Assembly (NCBI GenBank): GCA_963698165.1
Contig: CAVOPT010000008.1
Span: 279,031-343,030 of the forward strand
Reading direction: 5' to 3'
Source: JAAYUJ01 sp963698165
Lineage (GTDB): Bacteria; Desulfobacterota; Syntrophobacteria; Syntrophobacterales; Syntrophobacteraceae
Length of the DNA: 64,000 bases
Below are positions 27,037 through 35,446 of the stretch, in pieces. Position numbers and translations under genes: made by a program. How positions within the stretch are numbered: the stretch's first letter is position 1; every line of letters starts with the position of its first letter. The notes beneath the pieces were generated by a model that did no database searches, was not told the origin of the DNA, and worked only from the letters and a program-made list of their open reading frames with translations.

Positions 27037-27615
27037 TCAGTGTTCTTCTTCGACCCCGTTTTCCGGTGAAGGCTTCGAGAGGCTATTCTCCCCGGAGGCA
27101 CTTTCCCTGGCTTTCCGCTCCTTTTCAATCTGAACTCCAAGAATGAGCCCCTCCACTTTACTCGGAGCCATGTGCCCATGGGTTTCTTCGTTGACGACGG
27201 CAACGGGGGCCAGTGCACAGCACCCCACGCAGGCCACGCGCTCGATGCTGAACTCGCGGTCGGGTGTGGTCTGTCCCTCCTTGATGGTGAGCTTCCGTTC
27301 GAAGTTCTCGAGGATGATGTCTCCTCCGACCACATGACAGGCTGTGCCGAGGCAGACCTTGATCTGAACTTTTCCTGGGGGGTGAAACCGGAACTGGTTG
27401 TAGAAAGTCGCCACGCCGAAGACTTCGCTCGTTGAAATCCCCAGATGCTGCCCGACGAGCCCCATGGACTCCCGAGAAATGTATCCCTGGCTCTTCTGGA
27501 TCCTCTGAAGAATGGGAATGAGGTTCTCCTTTCCCGATGCAAAGCCCTTCAGGATCGAGGCCATGTTTTCGAGGACCGCCGTTTCATCCATGAATGCCTG
27601 CAAGCTGTCCGTCAC
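27037..27615 (-). CDS. NuoE/HoxE-type [2Fe-2S] subunit
   Basis: Thioredoxin-fold [2Fe-2S] protein of 192 residues that pairs with the NuoF-type subunit. Cluster ligands are visible in KVCLGTACHVVGG and ERVACVGCCALAP. The N-terminal helix region includes YISRESMGLVGQHLGISTSEVFGVATFYNQF, a conserved NuoE stretch, given here only as family evidence. The C-terminal tail is longer and more polar than in the core family. It is the first gene of the NuoE-NuoF-HoxU-like operon. The start is a GTG at 27615 with GAGGA upstream; an internal ATG at 27591 is an alternative. Confidence 0.86.
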   Translation of the reverse strand: MTDSLQAFMDETAVLENMASILKGFASGKENLIPILQRIQKSQGYISRESMGLVGQHLGISTSEVFGVATFYNQFRFHPPGKVQIKVCLGTACHVVGGDIILENFERKLTIKEGQTTPDREFSIERVACVGCCALAPVAVVNEETHGHMAPSKVEGLILGVQIEKERKARESASGENSLSKPSPENGVEEEH

Positions 27616-28087
27616 GGAGTGGATCCTCGCTTTCTCATGCGATACCGAAAAACGACGAAAGGAGACTCAGAGGGTTTGATACCGGATTTTGCTCGACTGT
27701 GGCTGACTCCGGACCCCGGCGGGTCATTTCATATTCTGCGCCCTGTATTGGGTAGAAGAGGGTGAACCGTCTTCGGCGCTCACAATCATTAAATGCTGTT
27801 CCGATGCGTAAGGCAAGACATAAGGTTCGTTTTGCGACGGCTTAATGCCAAACCGGTTTCCCGTTCCAATGATGTCCCGAGCCCATTTTGATTCCCAAAA
27901 GTTGCGACAGTGCATAAGGAGTGCTTGCAACGGGCTTCTTTTCAGGGGCTTCGGGAACTGTTATTTTGACAATTGAAGACCAGGTGATGAGGCCCTTGAA
28001 ACGTTCCGCCCGGGCGTCTTTTCAGCCGACGACAAGCTCGACGCTGCGAGCCTGCGCTGCAGTGCCATTGTCACCAAGGAGACCTTC
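27616..28087. other. Gene-free interval between divergent genes
   Basis: About 470 bp separate the NuoE-like gene from the DmeF-like exporter. Small open frames are present but have no ribosome site and no family resemblance. I see no clear terminator, riboswitch or RNA gene. It presumably holds the promoters of both operons. Confidence 0.5.
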
Positions 28088-29026
28088 ATGCACATCTATA
28101 ACCTGCACAAGTGGAAGAGCAGGCACAGACACGAATTCGAGATGGACCACGAGTTCGGCGAAGCACGATCCCGGATCGTCTTGGTCCTCACGGCCACGAC
28201 GATGGTTATCGAAATCGTGGCGGGCACCCTCTTCGGTTCGATGGCTCTTCTCGCCGACGGCTGGCACATGGGCACCCATGCCGCCGCCTTTGGGATAACA
28301 CTTTTCGCTTACTGGTACGCCAAGAAGCACAAAGACAGCGTCGATTTCACGTTCAGCACCGGAAAAGTCAGTGTCCTCGGGGGATTCGCCAGTGCCGTCG
28401 CCCTCGCTGTGGTGGCGCTGGTCATGGCCCTGGAATCCGTTGGGCGGTTCTTCGATCCCCACGAGATCCGCTTTGACGAGGCCATGTGGGTTGCGGCATT
28501 CGGTTTCGCGGTGAACGGTGTCAGCGTTTTCCTTCTGCATCATCATGAGCACACGGGTGAACACACCCACGATCATAATCTCAGGTCCGCCTATTTTCAC
28601 GTTCTGGCGGACACATTGACTTCCGTCCTGGCGGTCGTTGCCCTGTCCTTCGGAAAATTCCTGGGCTGGGTGTGGCTCGACCCCTTCATGGGAATCGTCG
28701 GGGCGGTCATCATCTCCCACTGGGCTTTCAGCCTTGTGCGCAGTTCCAGCGACATTCTCCTGGACAGGAGCGTGGACGAGGAGACAAAAGAGAAAATCAT
28801 CCGCGCCATTGAAAACAACCGGGATAACCGGGTGGTCGATCTGCACGCGTGGCATGTGAGTCCCAAGCACATGACCCTCGTGGTTTCCATCGTCACCCAT
28901 TATCCTCAAGATCCGGAACACTACAAGACCTTGCTCTCCGACATCACAGAATGCTCGCACATCACCGTGGAGGTGAACCATTGCGGGGGGCGTCCGTGCA
29001 TTCCGAAGGAAGGGATGCCCGACTGA
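28088..29026 (+). CDS. CDF cation efflux protein, DmeF-like
   Basis: Inner-membrane divalent-metal/proton antiporter of 312 residues with about six membrane segments. Typical CDF residues appear: SMALLADGWHMGTHA in TM2 and YFHVLADTLTSVLA in TM5 carry the His/Asp transport site. Between TM4 and TM5 is a His-rich loop, HHHEHTGEHTHDH. The N-terminus is also His-rich (HKWKSRHRHEFEMDH). This pattern fits the DmeF subgroup (Co, Ni or Zn export). The cytoplasmic C-terminal domain has DLHAWHVSPKHM. AGGAG precedes the ATG. The next gene starts 15 bp downstream. Confidence 0.88.
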   Translation: MHIYNLHKWKSRHRHEFEMDHEFGEARSRIVLVLTATTMVIEIVAGTLFGSMALLADGWHMGTHAAAFGITLFAYWYAKKHKDSVDFTFSTGKVSVLGGFASAVALAVVALVMALESVGRFFDPHEIRFDEAMWVAAFGFAVNGVSVFLLHHHEHTGEHTHDHNLRSAYFHVLADTLTSVLAVVALSFGKFLGWVWLDPFMGIVGAVIISHWAFSLVRSSSDILLDRSVDEETKEKIIRAIENNRDNRVVDLHAWHVSPKHMTLVVSIVTHYPQDPEHYKTLLSDITECSHITVEVNHCGGRPCIPKEGMPD

Positions 29027-29041
29027 CTTAAAAGGAATGAC

Positions 29042-30592
29042 ATGGAACGTGCGGGAATAGGGAACATGGGGCCTGTGGCTGTTCTTGGCGCCACGGGCTA
29101 CGTGGGGGGGCGTCTGGTCCCCGAGTTGCTCAGGAGGGGACACCGGGTCAGAGCCCTGGTTCGTTCTCCCGAGAAACTGCGCTGTCGCCCTTTCAGCCAA
29201 GTGGATCATCTTGAGATCACCCGCGCGAACGCTCTTGACGAGAAGGATCTGCGGCGGGCTCTGGAAGGCTGCTCAACGGCGTTTTACCTTGTCCGCTCCG
29301 CGACGTTGGGAGGCACCGAATCCAAAAGGGAGGATGTTTAGGCAGCGAGGAACATGGTTCATGCGGCACACAACGCGGGGCTCTCCCGCATCATCTGCCT
29401 TGGCCCACAGCCAACCCCGGACGACTGCAAGGACGCACCGAGCCGAGACTTTGCCGTGGACCCCGGAGAAATCCTGAAGTCGGGGCCGGTGCCCGTAACC
29501 TGGCTGAGAACGCCGATGATTCTTGGCTCCGGGAGCGCTTCCTTCGAAATCATCCGACACCTGGCTGAACGGATGCCGGTCATGCTTGCGCCCCGCTGGC
29601 TTCGCTCCAAGACTCGACCTGTTGCCATCCGCGACGTTTTGCATTGCCTGGCGGCGTGTCTCGAAAGCCTGGATACGGCGGGGATCACGTTGGACGTCGT
29701 CGGGCCGGATGAGCTCACGTGCCAGGATCTCTTGGACATCTATGCGGAAGAAGCCGGCTTGCCCGGGAGGTTGACCATTCCCGTGGACCTCTCGGTGCCG
29801 GGCATCGGCGCATACTGGATCAATCTCGTCACTCCCGTGCCGGTCTCCCATGCTCTTCCTTTCGTCGAGAGCCTGTGCGGCAATTCCACCGCGGAGGCCA
29901 CGAGATTTAGGAACCTCCTGCCGGTTGAACCCACTTCTGCGCGGGAGGCCATTCGCAAAGCGCTTCAACGTGTGGAACAACATCAAGTGGAGACATGCTG
30001 GAGCGATGCCGGGGAGCTAACACCGCCCGAGTGGCTCAGGTGCGGGGATGCGGAATGGGCCGGTGGGAAAATCTTCGAATGCAACTACAAGGTCGTTCTG
30101 GACTGCCCCAGGGAGGAAGTCTGGAATGTCCTGCGCACCATGGGAGGTGCTACGGGCTGGTTCTTCAGCGACGCTCTATGGAGGGCGAGGGGTTTCATAG
30201 ACCGGTTAGTGGGGGGCGTGGGGGCAAGTCGTGGGCGCAGGAGCCGCCACGAGATCCGCACGGGTGACGCCCTGGACTTCTGGCGAGTGCTCGTGGCCGA
30301 GGAAAACGAGCGACTCACCCTGCTCGCCGAGATGAAACTGCCGGGGGAGGCGATTCTGCACTTCAGCCTGCATCCACTTGGCAGACGTTGCGAATTGAGA
30401 CAAAGCGCAAGGTTTCTGCCGAAAGGGCTCCTAGGCCTCGTGTACTGGAATGCCATGGCCCCGTTTCACCACTTCCTCTTCAAGGGGATGCTGAGGCGCA
30501 TTGCGGAGAAAACTCGCTGCACCCTGCGCCGGGAGCCCGAGCAATTCGCCGGGGCCGCCGAAGTGTGCAGGCTCCCGGATGATTGGGGCTAA
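29042..30592 (+). pseudogene. NmrA/SDR-type epimerase with DUF2867-like tail, interrupted by one TAG
   Basis: NAD(P)-binding protein of the atypical SDR family. The N-terminus has the Rossmann motif LGATGYVGGRLVPELL. The middle contains the NmrA-like segment RTPMILGSGSASFEIIRHL. The C-terminal 150 residues resemble the DUF2867/START-like domain often fused to such proteins (WNVLRTMGGATGWFF onward). A single in-frame TAG at 29339-29341 splits the frame between KREDV and AARNMVHAAHNAG; both sides share one frame and full family similarity, and CAG to TAG would explain it. Unless suppressed, only a 99-residue Rossmann fragment is made. The start at 29042 has AGGA upstream and lies 15 bp after the cation exporter. 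Confidence 0.78.
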
Positions 30593-30674
30593 CCGGGAGG
30601 GGCGGACGGGACCGATGGTTTCACCTGAGTACAGTCCCACATAAAAGGTTTCCATGTGCAGACCGAAGCCTTCT

Positions 30675-30700
30675 CGTCATTGCGGCGAAAGCCGGGATCG
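30675..30700. repeat. Short CGTCATTGCGGCGAAAGCCGG-type repeat remnant
   Basis: This stretch resembles the widespread dispersed repeat beginning CGTCATTGCGGCGAAAGC. A longer relative occurs at 54356-54443. It lies just after the SDR gene. The interval 30593-30910 holds only repeats and no supported gene. Confidence 0.4.
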
Positions 30701-30791
30701 TAAAAGTTGCTTCGACCTTGAATTTCACTGAGACGACGATGATCAGTCGAAATTCGGAAACGCTTTTCTGTTGATGTGCACTCAGTGATTA

Positions 30792-30905
30792 TCTCAAAAC
30801 TCACGAAATTTCCTCCCCCTCGATGGGGGAGGCTTGGTGGGGGTATATCGAACGCCGCTTCCTCTCCCCCTGCCCCTCCCACCAAGGGAGGGGAGTTTTG
30901 AGATA
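30792..30905. repeat. 114-bp element bounded by perfect inverted repeats
   Basis: Ends are ATCTCAAAACTC (30792-30803) and GAGTTTTGAGAT (30894-30905), a perfect 12-bp inverted repeat. Inside are C-rich and G-rich arms (CCTCCCCC, GGGGGAGGCTTGGTGGG, and CCCCTCCCACCAAGGGAGGGG) that can fold on themselves. It looks like a small non-autonomous repeat or a strong terminator between convergent genes. Confidence 0.6.
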
Positions 30906-30910
30906 GTTTC

Positions 30911-31522
30911 TTAGGCTTCTTCGAACGCCATCTTAAACCGTTTCTTGGGATCCCAAAATACGACCTCGTCTTGATTGAAGCTGTCGGGATTGTATGGGTG
31001 GTAGTTATTGGCGTGATTCTTCAACCAGTAGACCATTTCTTCATACTCCTCGTGCTTTGGATTGCGTAAGATTTTGAGAAGGTCATGATATCCATGCACG
31101 CCGCCACAATCCTCAGGTGGGCAAGCCCGTTCGCCGCCGATGCAACGGGGATATTTTGCTCCTTGATCCGGCAGCAAGATGCCCTCCGAAACGACCTGGT
31201 GAAGCCAACCATCACCAAAATCGTATTCATACTTCGCACCATCGCCAGGTTCGACAAAATACGCAGCGATCGGTATCGTCCAGCCGGCCAGGACCTTCTC
31301 GGCGAATTCCTTATCCGGGACCCCTATTTGAACAGGCTTGCGCTTACTCTTGGGAACAAGGCTGAATTGGTGAAGATGGTAGTCCAGCCATCCCATCGCG
31401 TCTTGAATGGCGACATGCAGGTCCCAGAAAGAATAGGTGGAAGGAACTTCAATTGTTCGCCAAATCAATGGCTCGATTTCGAGGAGTTCGACCTTGAACC
31501 GATAGACAGCCTTTCGCTTCAT
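30911..31522 (-). CDS. Plasmid pRiA4b ORF-3-like family protein
   Basis: A 203-residue protein with the full family pattern: VYRFKVELLEIEPLIWRTIE, VPSTYSFWDLHVAIQDAMGW, HLHQFSL, YEYDFGDGWLHQVVSEGI, and YPRCIGGERACPPEDCGGVHGY. The family is frequent on plasmids and mobile DNA and has no firmly assigned function. It stands alone, with a palindromic repeat directly after its stop. Complete length; no lesion seen. Confidence 0.85.
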   Translation of the reverse strand: MKRKAVYRFKVELLEIEPLIWRTIEVPSTYSFWDLHVAIQDAMGWLDYHLHQFSLVPKSKRKPVQIGVPDKEFAEKVLAGWTIPIAAYFVEPGDGAKYEYDFGDGWLHQVVSEGILLPDQGAKYPRCIGGERACPPEDCGGVHGYHDLLKILRNPKHEEYEEMVYWLKNHANNYHPYNPDSFNQDEVVFWDPKKRFKMAFEEA

Positions 31523-31608
31523 ATTCCCCCTTCCCAGCTCTGTTTCATTCGTCTGTTTCGATTGAGGGAGCCCTGCGTGTGGAGATGGTCCCTGACCATG
31601 ACGAGCGC

Positions 31609-34356
31609 TCAGAGGTCCTCCTTCATTTTCATCCGTTCCTTGAGGGATGCCTGAGCCGCGGCGAGTCTTGCGATGGGCACCCGGAAAGGGGAACAGCTCA
31701 CGTAGTTGAGTCCCAGTCGGTGGCAGATGGCGATGGACTTGGGATCGCCACCGTGTTCGCCGCAGATGCCAACTTCCAGGCCGGGCCGGGCTTTTCGGCC
31801 CAGTTCCACTCCGATTCCCATGAGTTTTGCCAGCCCCTTTTCATCAATGGTCTCGAAAGGATTCTCGGGGAGCACGCCGTACTGGATGTAGTCGATGAGG
31901 AATCCCTTTTCCGCGTCATCCCGGCTGATGCCGAAGGTCGTCTGGGTGAGGTCGTTGGTGCCGAACGAGAAAAACTCGGCGAATTCGGCGATTTCATCGG
32001 CGGTGAGGGCTGCCCGGGGGATTTCGATCATGGTGCCGAACTTGTATTCGATGGGGATCCCCTGTTCCTCCATCACTTCCCTGGCCACCGCTTCGAGGGC
32101 TTCTCGCTGGATTTTGAGCTCATTGACATGGCTTGTGAGGGGGATCATCACCTCCGGATGGACCGTGACGCCCGACTTGGTGCACTGGCAGGCAGCTTCG
32201 AAAATGGCCCGCACCTGCATCTGGGTGAGCTCCGGCATCATGATCCCAAGGCGCACTCCCCGGAGCCCGAGCATGGGGTTGGCTTCCCGAAGGGCCTCCA
32301 CGCGGCGCAAGACGTGCTCGTCTTCTTCTATCTTGTGGAGGAGATCGTCGATTTCCTTGAGGTTCTTGGCGTGCATGAGGCGGATCTTGCTGTCCGCAAG
32401 TTCCGTCATGAGGGTTTCATAGCTTGGCAGGAATTCGTGGAGCGGTGGATCGATAAGGCGGATGATCACCGGAAGCCCGTCCATCGCCTTGAAGAGTCCA
32501 ACGAAGTCCTCCCGTTGAAAGGGGAGCAGGGCGTCGAGGGCCTCGCGGCGCTCGGAGGGCTGGTTCGTCATGATCATCTTCTGCACGTAAGGGAGTCGTT
32601 CGCTCTCAAAAAACATGTGTTCCGTGCGGCACAGGCCGATGCCGCCGGCACCATACTCCCGGGCCCGCTTGGCATCCACGGGGTAATCGGCGTTGGCCCA
32701 TACCCCCAGGCGCCTGAAACCGTCCGCCCAGTTCAGGAGCCTCATGAGCCACATGTCTGAGATGTCGGGCACCATGGTTTCCAGCTTGCCCAGGAACACC
32801 TCCCCCGTGGTTCCGTCGATGGAAATCCAGTCTCCCTCGTTGATGACCTGGCCCTGGACCGTCATGAGATGCTGGCCCATGTCGATGTCGAGCGCGGCGA
32901 CGCCGACCACTGCCGGTTTCCCGAACTGGCGGGCGACAAGGGCTGCGTGGCTGGTGCGGCCTCCGCGGCTCGTGAGGATTCCTTCGGAAGCGAGCATGCC
33001 GTGGACGTCGTCGGGCCTGGTTTCCGGCCGAACCATGATGACTTTTTTCCCCTCCTTCTTGGCCCAGCTTTCGGCCAGGTCCGCCTCAAAAGCCACAACG
33101 CCGACGGCGGCGCCGGGAGAAACGTTGAGCCCCGAGGCCAAAAGGCGCCCCTCGACCTTGGCTGCCTTCTTGGAATCGACATTGAACTGGGGGTGCAGGA
33201 AGAAGTCCACCTGTTCGGGACTGACCCGCATGATCGCCTCTTCCCGGGTGATGAATCCCTCCTCGGCCAGCTCCACGGCGATGCGCACCGCGGCCTGTGC
33301 CGTGCGCTTTCCATCCCGGGTCTGGAGCATCCAGAGCTTGCCGCGCTCGACGGTGAACTCCACGTCCTGCATGTCGCTGTAATGCTTTTCCAGCAACTGG
33401 GTGATTCCAACGAACTGGTCCCAGCTTTGCGGCATGGTCTGGGCCATGTTCCCTACCGGGTCCGTGATGCGTATGCCGGCCACCACATCCTCGCCCTGTG
33501 CGTTGATGAGGTAGTCTCCTTCGATCTTCTTCTCTCCCGTGGTGGCATTGCGGGTCATGGCCACGCCCGTGGCGCTGTCGTTGCCCATGTTGCCGAACAC
33601 CATGGTCTGGATGTTCACCGCGGTGCCAAGGTCGTGGGGGATCTTGGCGGCGTTGCGGTAGTCGATGGCGCGCTTGCCGTTCCATGACTTGAACACCGCC
33701 TCGGTGGCGAGGCGCAACTGCTCATGGGGATCCGTGGGAAAGTCGATGCGGTTGTAGCGGCGGAAGATGTCCTTGAAGCGTTCGCCGATGGCCTTCCAGT
33801 CCTCGGCAGTGAGCTCGGCATCGCTCTTGACGCCTCGGTTCTTTCGATACTCGGTGATGACCTCCTCAAAAGGCTCGTCGGGGACACCCATGACCACGGA
33901 CCCGAACATCTGGATGAGGCGACGGTAGGAATCGTAGACGAACCTGGGGTCTCCGGTGGCTTGGATCAGACCGTTGACGGTCGCCTCGTTGAGTCCGATG
34001 TTGAGGACCGTGTCCATCATTCCGGGCATGGAAAACTTGGCCCCGGACCGGCACGAAACGAGGAGGGGATTCCCTGGATCGCCAAATCGTTTGCCGGTTT
34101 TCTTCTCAACTTCTTCAAGGGCCTCCAGTTCCTGTTCCCACAAGCCCTCGGGAAACTTCATTCCAGCAGCCAGGTAGGCGTTGCAGGCCTCGGTGGAAAC
34201 CGTGAATCCAGGCGGTACCGGGAGCCCGATGCGGGTCATTTCCGCAAGATTTGCCCCCTTGCCCCCCAGGAGGGCCCGCACCTTGTCCCATTCTCCCCCG
34301 ACATAAGCCTCTGCCTTGTCCAGCTCGTCGAACAGATAAACCCATTTGTTTGCCAT
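31609..34356 (-). CDS. ppdK: Pyruvate, phosphate dikinase
   Basis: Interconverts pyruvate + ATP + Pi with PEP + AMP + PPi, for gluconeogenesis or pyrophosphate-linked glycolysis. At 915 residues the length is normal. The N-terminal ATP-grasp domain contains LLGGKGANLAEMTRIGLPVP. The swivelling domain has the phospho-His in GGRTSHAALVARQFGKPAVVG. The C-terminal PEP/pyruvate barrel has FSFGTNDLTQTTFGISRDD and GICGEHGGDP. The start at 34356 (MANKWVYLFDE) follows AGGAGTGG; the open frame runs about 96 residues further upstream without similarity. Together with enzyme I it is one of two PEP-utilising enzymes in the window. Confidence 0.96.
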   Translation of the reverse strand: MANKWVYLFDELDKAEAYVGGEWDKVRALLGGKGANLAEMTRIGLPVPPGFTVSTEACNAYLAAGMKFPEGLWEQELEALEEVEKKTGKRFGDPGNPLLVSCRSGAKFSMPGMMDTVLNIGLNEATVNGLIQATGDPRFVYDSYRRLIQMFGSVVMGVPDEPFEEVITEYRKNRGVKSDAELTAEDWKAIGERFKDIFRRYNRIDFPTDPHEQLRLATEAVFKSWNGKRAIDYRNAAKIPHDLGTAVNIQTMVFGNMGNDSATGVAMTRNATTGEKKIEGDYLINAQGEDVVAGIRITDPVGNMAQTMPQSWDQFVGITQLLEKHYSDMQDVEFTVERGKLWMLQTRDGKRTAQAAVRIAVELAEEGFITREEAIMRVSPEQVDFFLHPQFNVDSKKAAKVEGRLLASGLNVSPGAAVGVVAFEADLAESWAKKEGKKVIMVRPETRPDDVHGMLASEGILTSRGGRTSHAALVARQFGKPAVVGVAALDIDMGQHLMTVQGQVINEGDWISIDGTTGEVFLGKLETMVPDISDMWLMRLLNWADGFRRLGVWANADYPVDAKRAREYGAGGIGLCRTEHMFFESERLPYVQKMIMTNQPSERREALDALLPFQREDFVGLFKAMDGLPVIIRLIDPPLHEFLPSYETLMTELADSKIRLMHAKNLKEIDDLLHKIEEDEHVLRRVEALREANPMLGLRGVRLGIMMPELTQMQVRAIFEAACQCTKSGVTVHPEVMIPLTSHVNELKIQREALEAVAREVMEEQGIPIEYKFGTMIEIPRAALTADEIAEFAEFFSFGTNDLTQTTFGISRDDAEKGFLIDYIQYGVLPENPFETIDEKGLAKLMGIGVELGRKARPGLEVGICGEHGGDPKSIAICHRLGLNYVSCSPFRVPIARLAAAQASLKERMKMKEDL

Positions 34357-34466
34357 GGCTCTTCCACTCCTTCTATCGGCCCTGCCGGCTTCGCGACGGG
34401 GCAAGGACGGTGATGAACTGCCTTGATGAATCGTGTCGTATGTTCCCAGGTCAGGTCCAACAATGT

Positions 34467-35444
34467 TCAAGTCTTGGAAATCGCCTGAAGCTCCTCTTCG
34501 ATGACCGCTCGGAAGAGGGGAATCTTGTAGCCGTTCTGACCCATGGGTTCCGCGCCTTTCACAGCCGCTTCGGCGGCATCTCTGATTAAACCGGCATCCA
34601 GCTTCTTGCCGGTGATGGCTTCCTCCACTTCTCTTGAACGCCACGGAACAGGCGCTGCGCCGCTCAAGAATACACGAGCCCCGGTCACGCGGCCGCCTTC
34701 GAAGATGACGGCGAGGGCCACGCCAGCCAGGGCAAAATCCCAGGACCTTCTCGCCCGCACCTTGCGGTACGAGCTCCTGAGTCCCGGCACAGACGGAGGC
34801 AGCTCCACGGCCGTCAGGATCTCTCCCGGTGCGAGAACCGTTTCCCTGGTGTAGTCGTCGCTCGGCAGCACATAGAAGGTGTCGATGGGCACGGCCCTTT
34901 TTCCCCTGGGTCCTTCGATGTGAACCTTTGCATCCAGGGCTGCCAATGCGGGGGCCATGTCGGAGGGGTGGACGATGTAACAGTTGTGCCCTCCGAAGAT
35001 GCAGTGGAAGGCGTTTTCCCCTCCCGCTGCGAAACAGTCGTTTCCACCCTTCCTGAGGCAGTGAAATTGCCCGCGGTAATACCAGCAGCGCGGTTTCTGG
35101 CAGATATTCCCCCCGATGGTTCCCTGGTTACGAAGCTGAGGACTCGCAACCTCCGCGGCCGCCTGGGCCACCGCGGCGTATTGACCGCCAACGACCTGGC
35201 TCTGGGCTATTTCGGTTATGGTGGTCAGGGCCCCGAGGCGCAAACCGCCGGACGAGCTCATGGTGATACCGCGAAGATCCTTGAGACCACCGATGCTCAC
35301 CACTTTGTTCACCTCGAACACATGGTCCCGCAGGCAACCGAGAAGGTCGGTGCCCCCCGCATGAAGTCTCGCTCCCTCGGAAGCAAGATGCTTGACGGCC
35401 TCCCCAACTGATTCGGCACGGATGTATGAAAATGGCCTGACCAT
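34467..35444 (-). CDS. Molybdenum hydroxylase FAD subunit with extra [4Fe-4S] insert
   Basis: FAD-binding medium subunit of the xanthine dehydrogenase family, 325 residues. FAD motifs are RLHAGGTDLLGCLRDHV and TIGGNICQKPRCWYYR. After the FAD loop is a Cys-rich insert (Cys in PRCWYYRGQFHC, GNDCFAAGG, FHCIFGGHNC) as seen in 4-hydroxybenzoyl-CoA reductase and E. coli PaoB, where it binds a [4Fe-4S] cluster. The start at 35444 is chosen because AGGAG has proper spacing from the second ATG. It nearly abuts the Mo-cofactor subunit gene upstream. No signal peptide is visible. Confidence 0.86.
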   Translation of the reverse strand: MVRPFSYIRAESVGEAVKHLASEGARLHAGGTDLLGCLRDHVFEVNKVVSIGGLKDLRGITMSSSGGLRLGALTTITEIAQSQVVGGQYAAVAQAAAEVASPQLRNQGTIGGNICQKPRCWYYRGQFHCLRKGGNDCFAAGGENAFHCIFGGHNCYIVHPSDMAPALAALDAKVHIEGPRGKRAVPIDTFYVLPSDDYTRETVLAPGEILTAVELPPSVPGLRSSYRKVRARRSWDFALAGVALAVIFEGGRVTGARVFLSGAAPVPWRSREVEEAITGKKLDAGLIRDAAEAAVKGAEPMGQNGYKIPLFRAVIEEELQAISKT

Positions 35445-35446
35445 GG

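Noticed and set aside
27724..27930. Small minus-strand open frame of 68 codons
   Set aside because: No ribosome site, no recognisable family and atypical composition for the neighbourhood.
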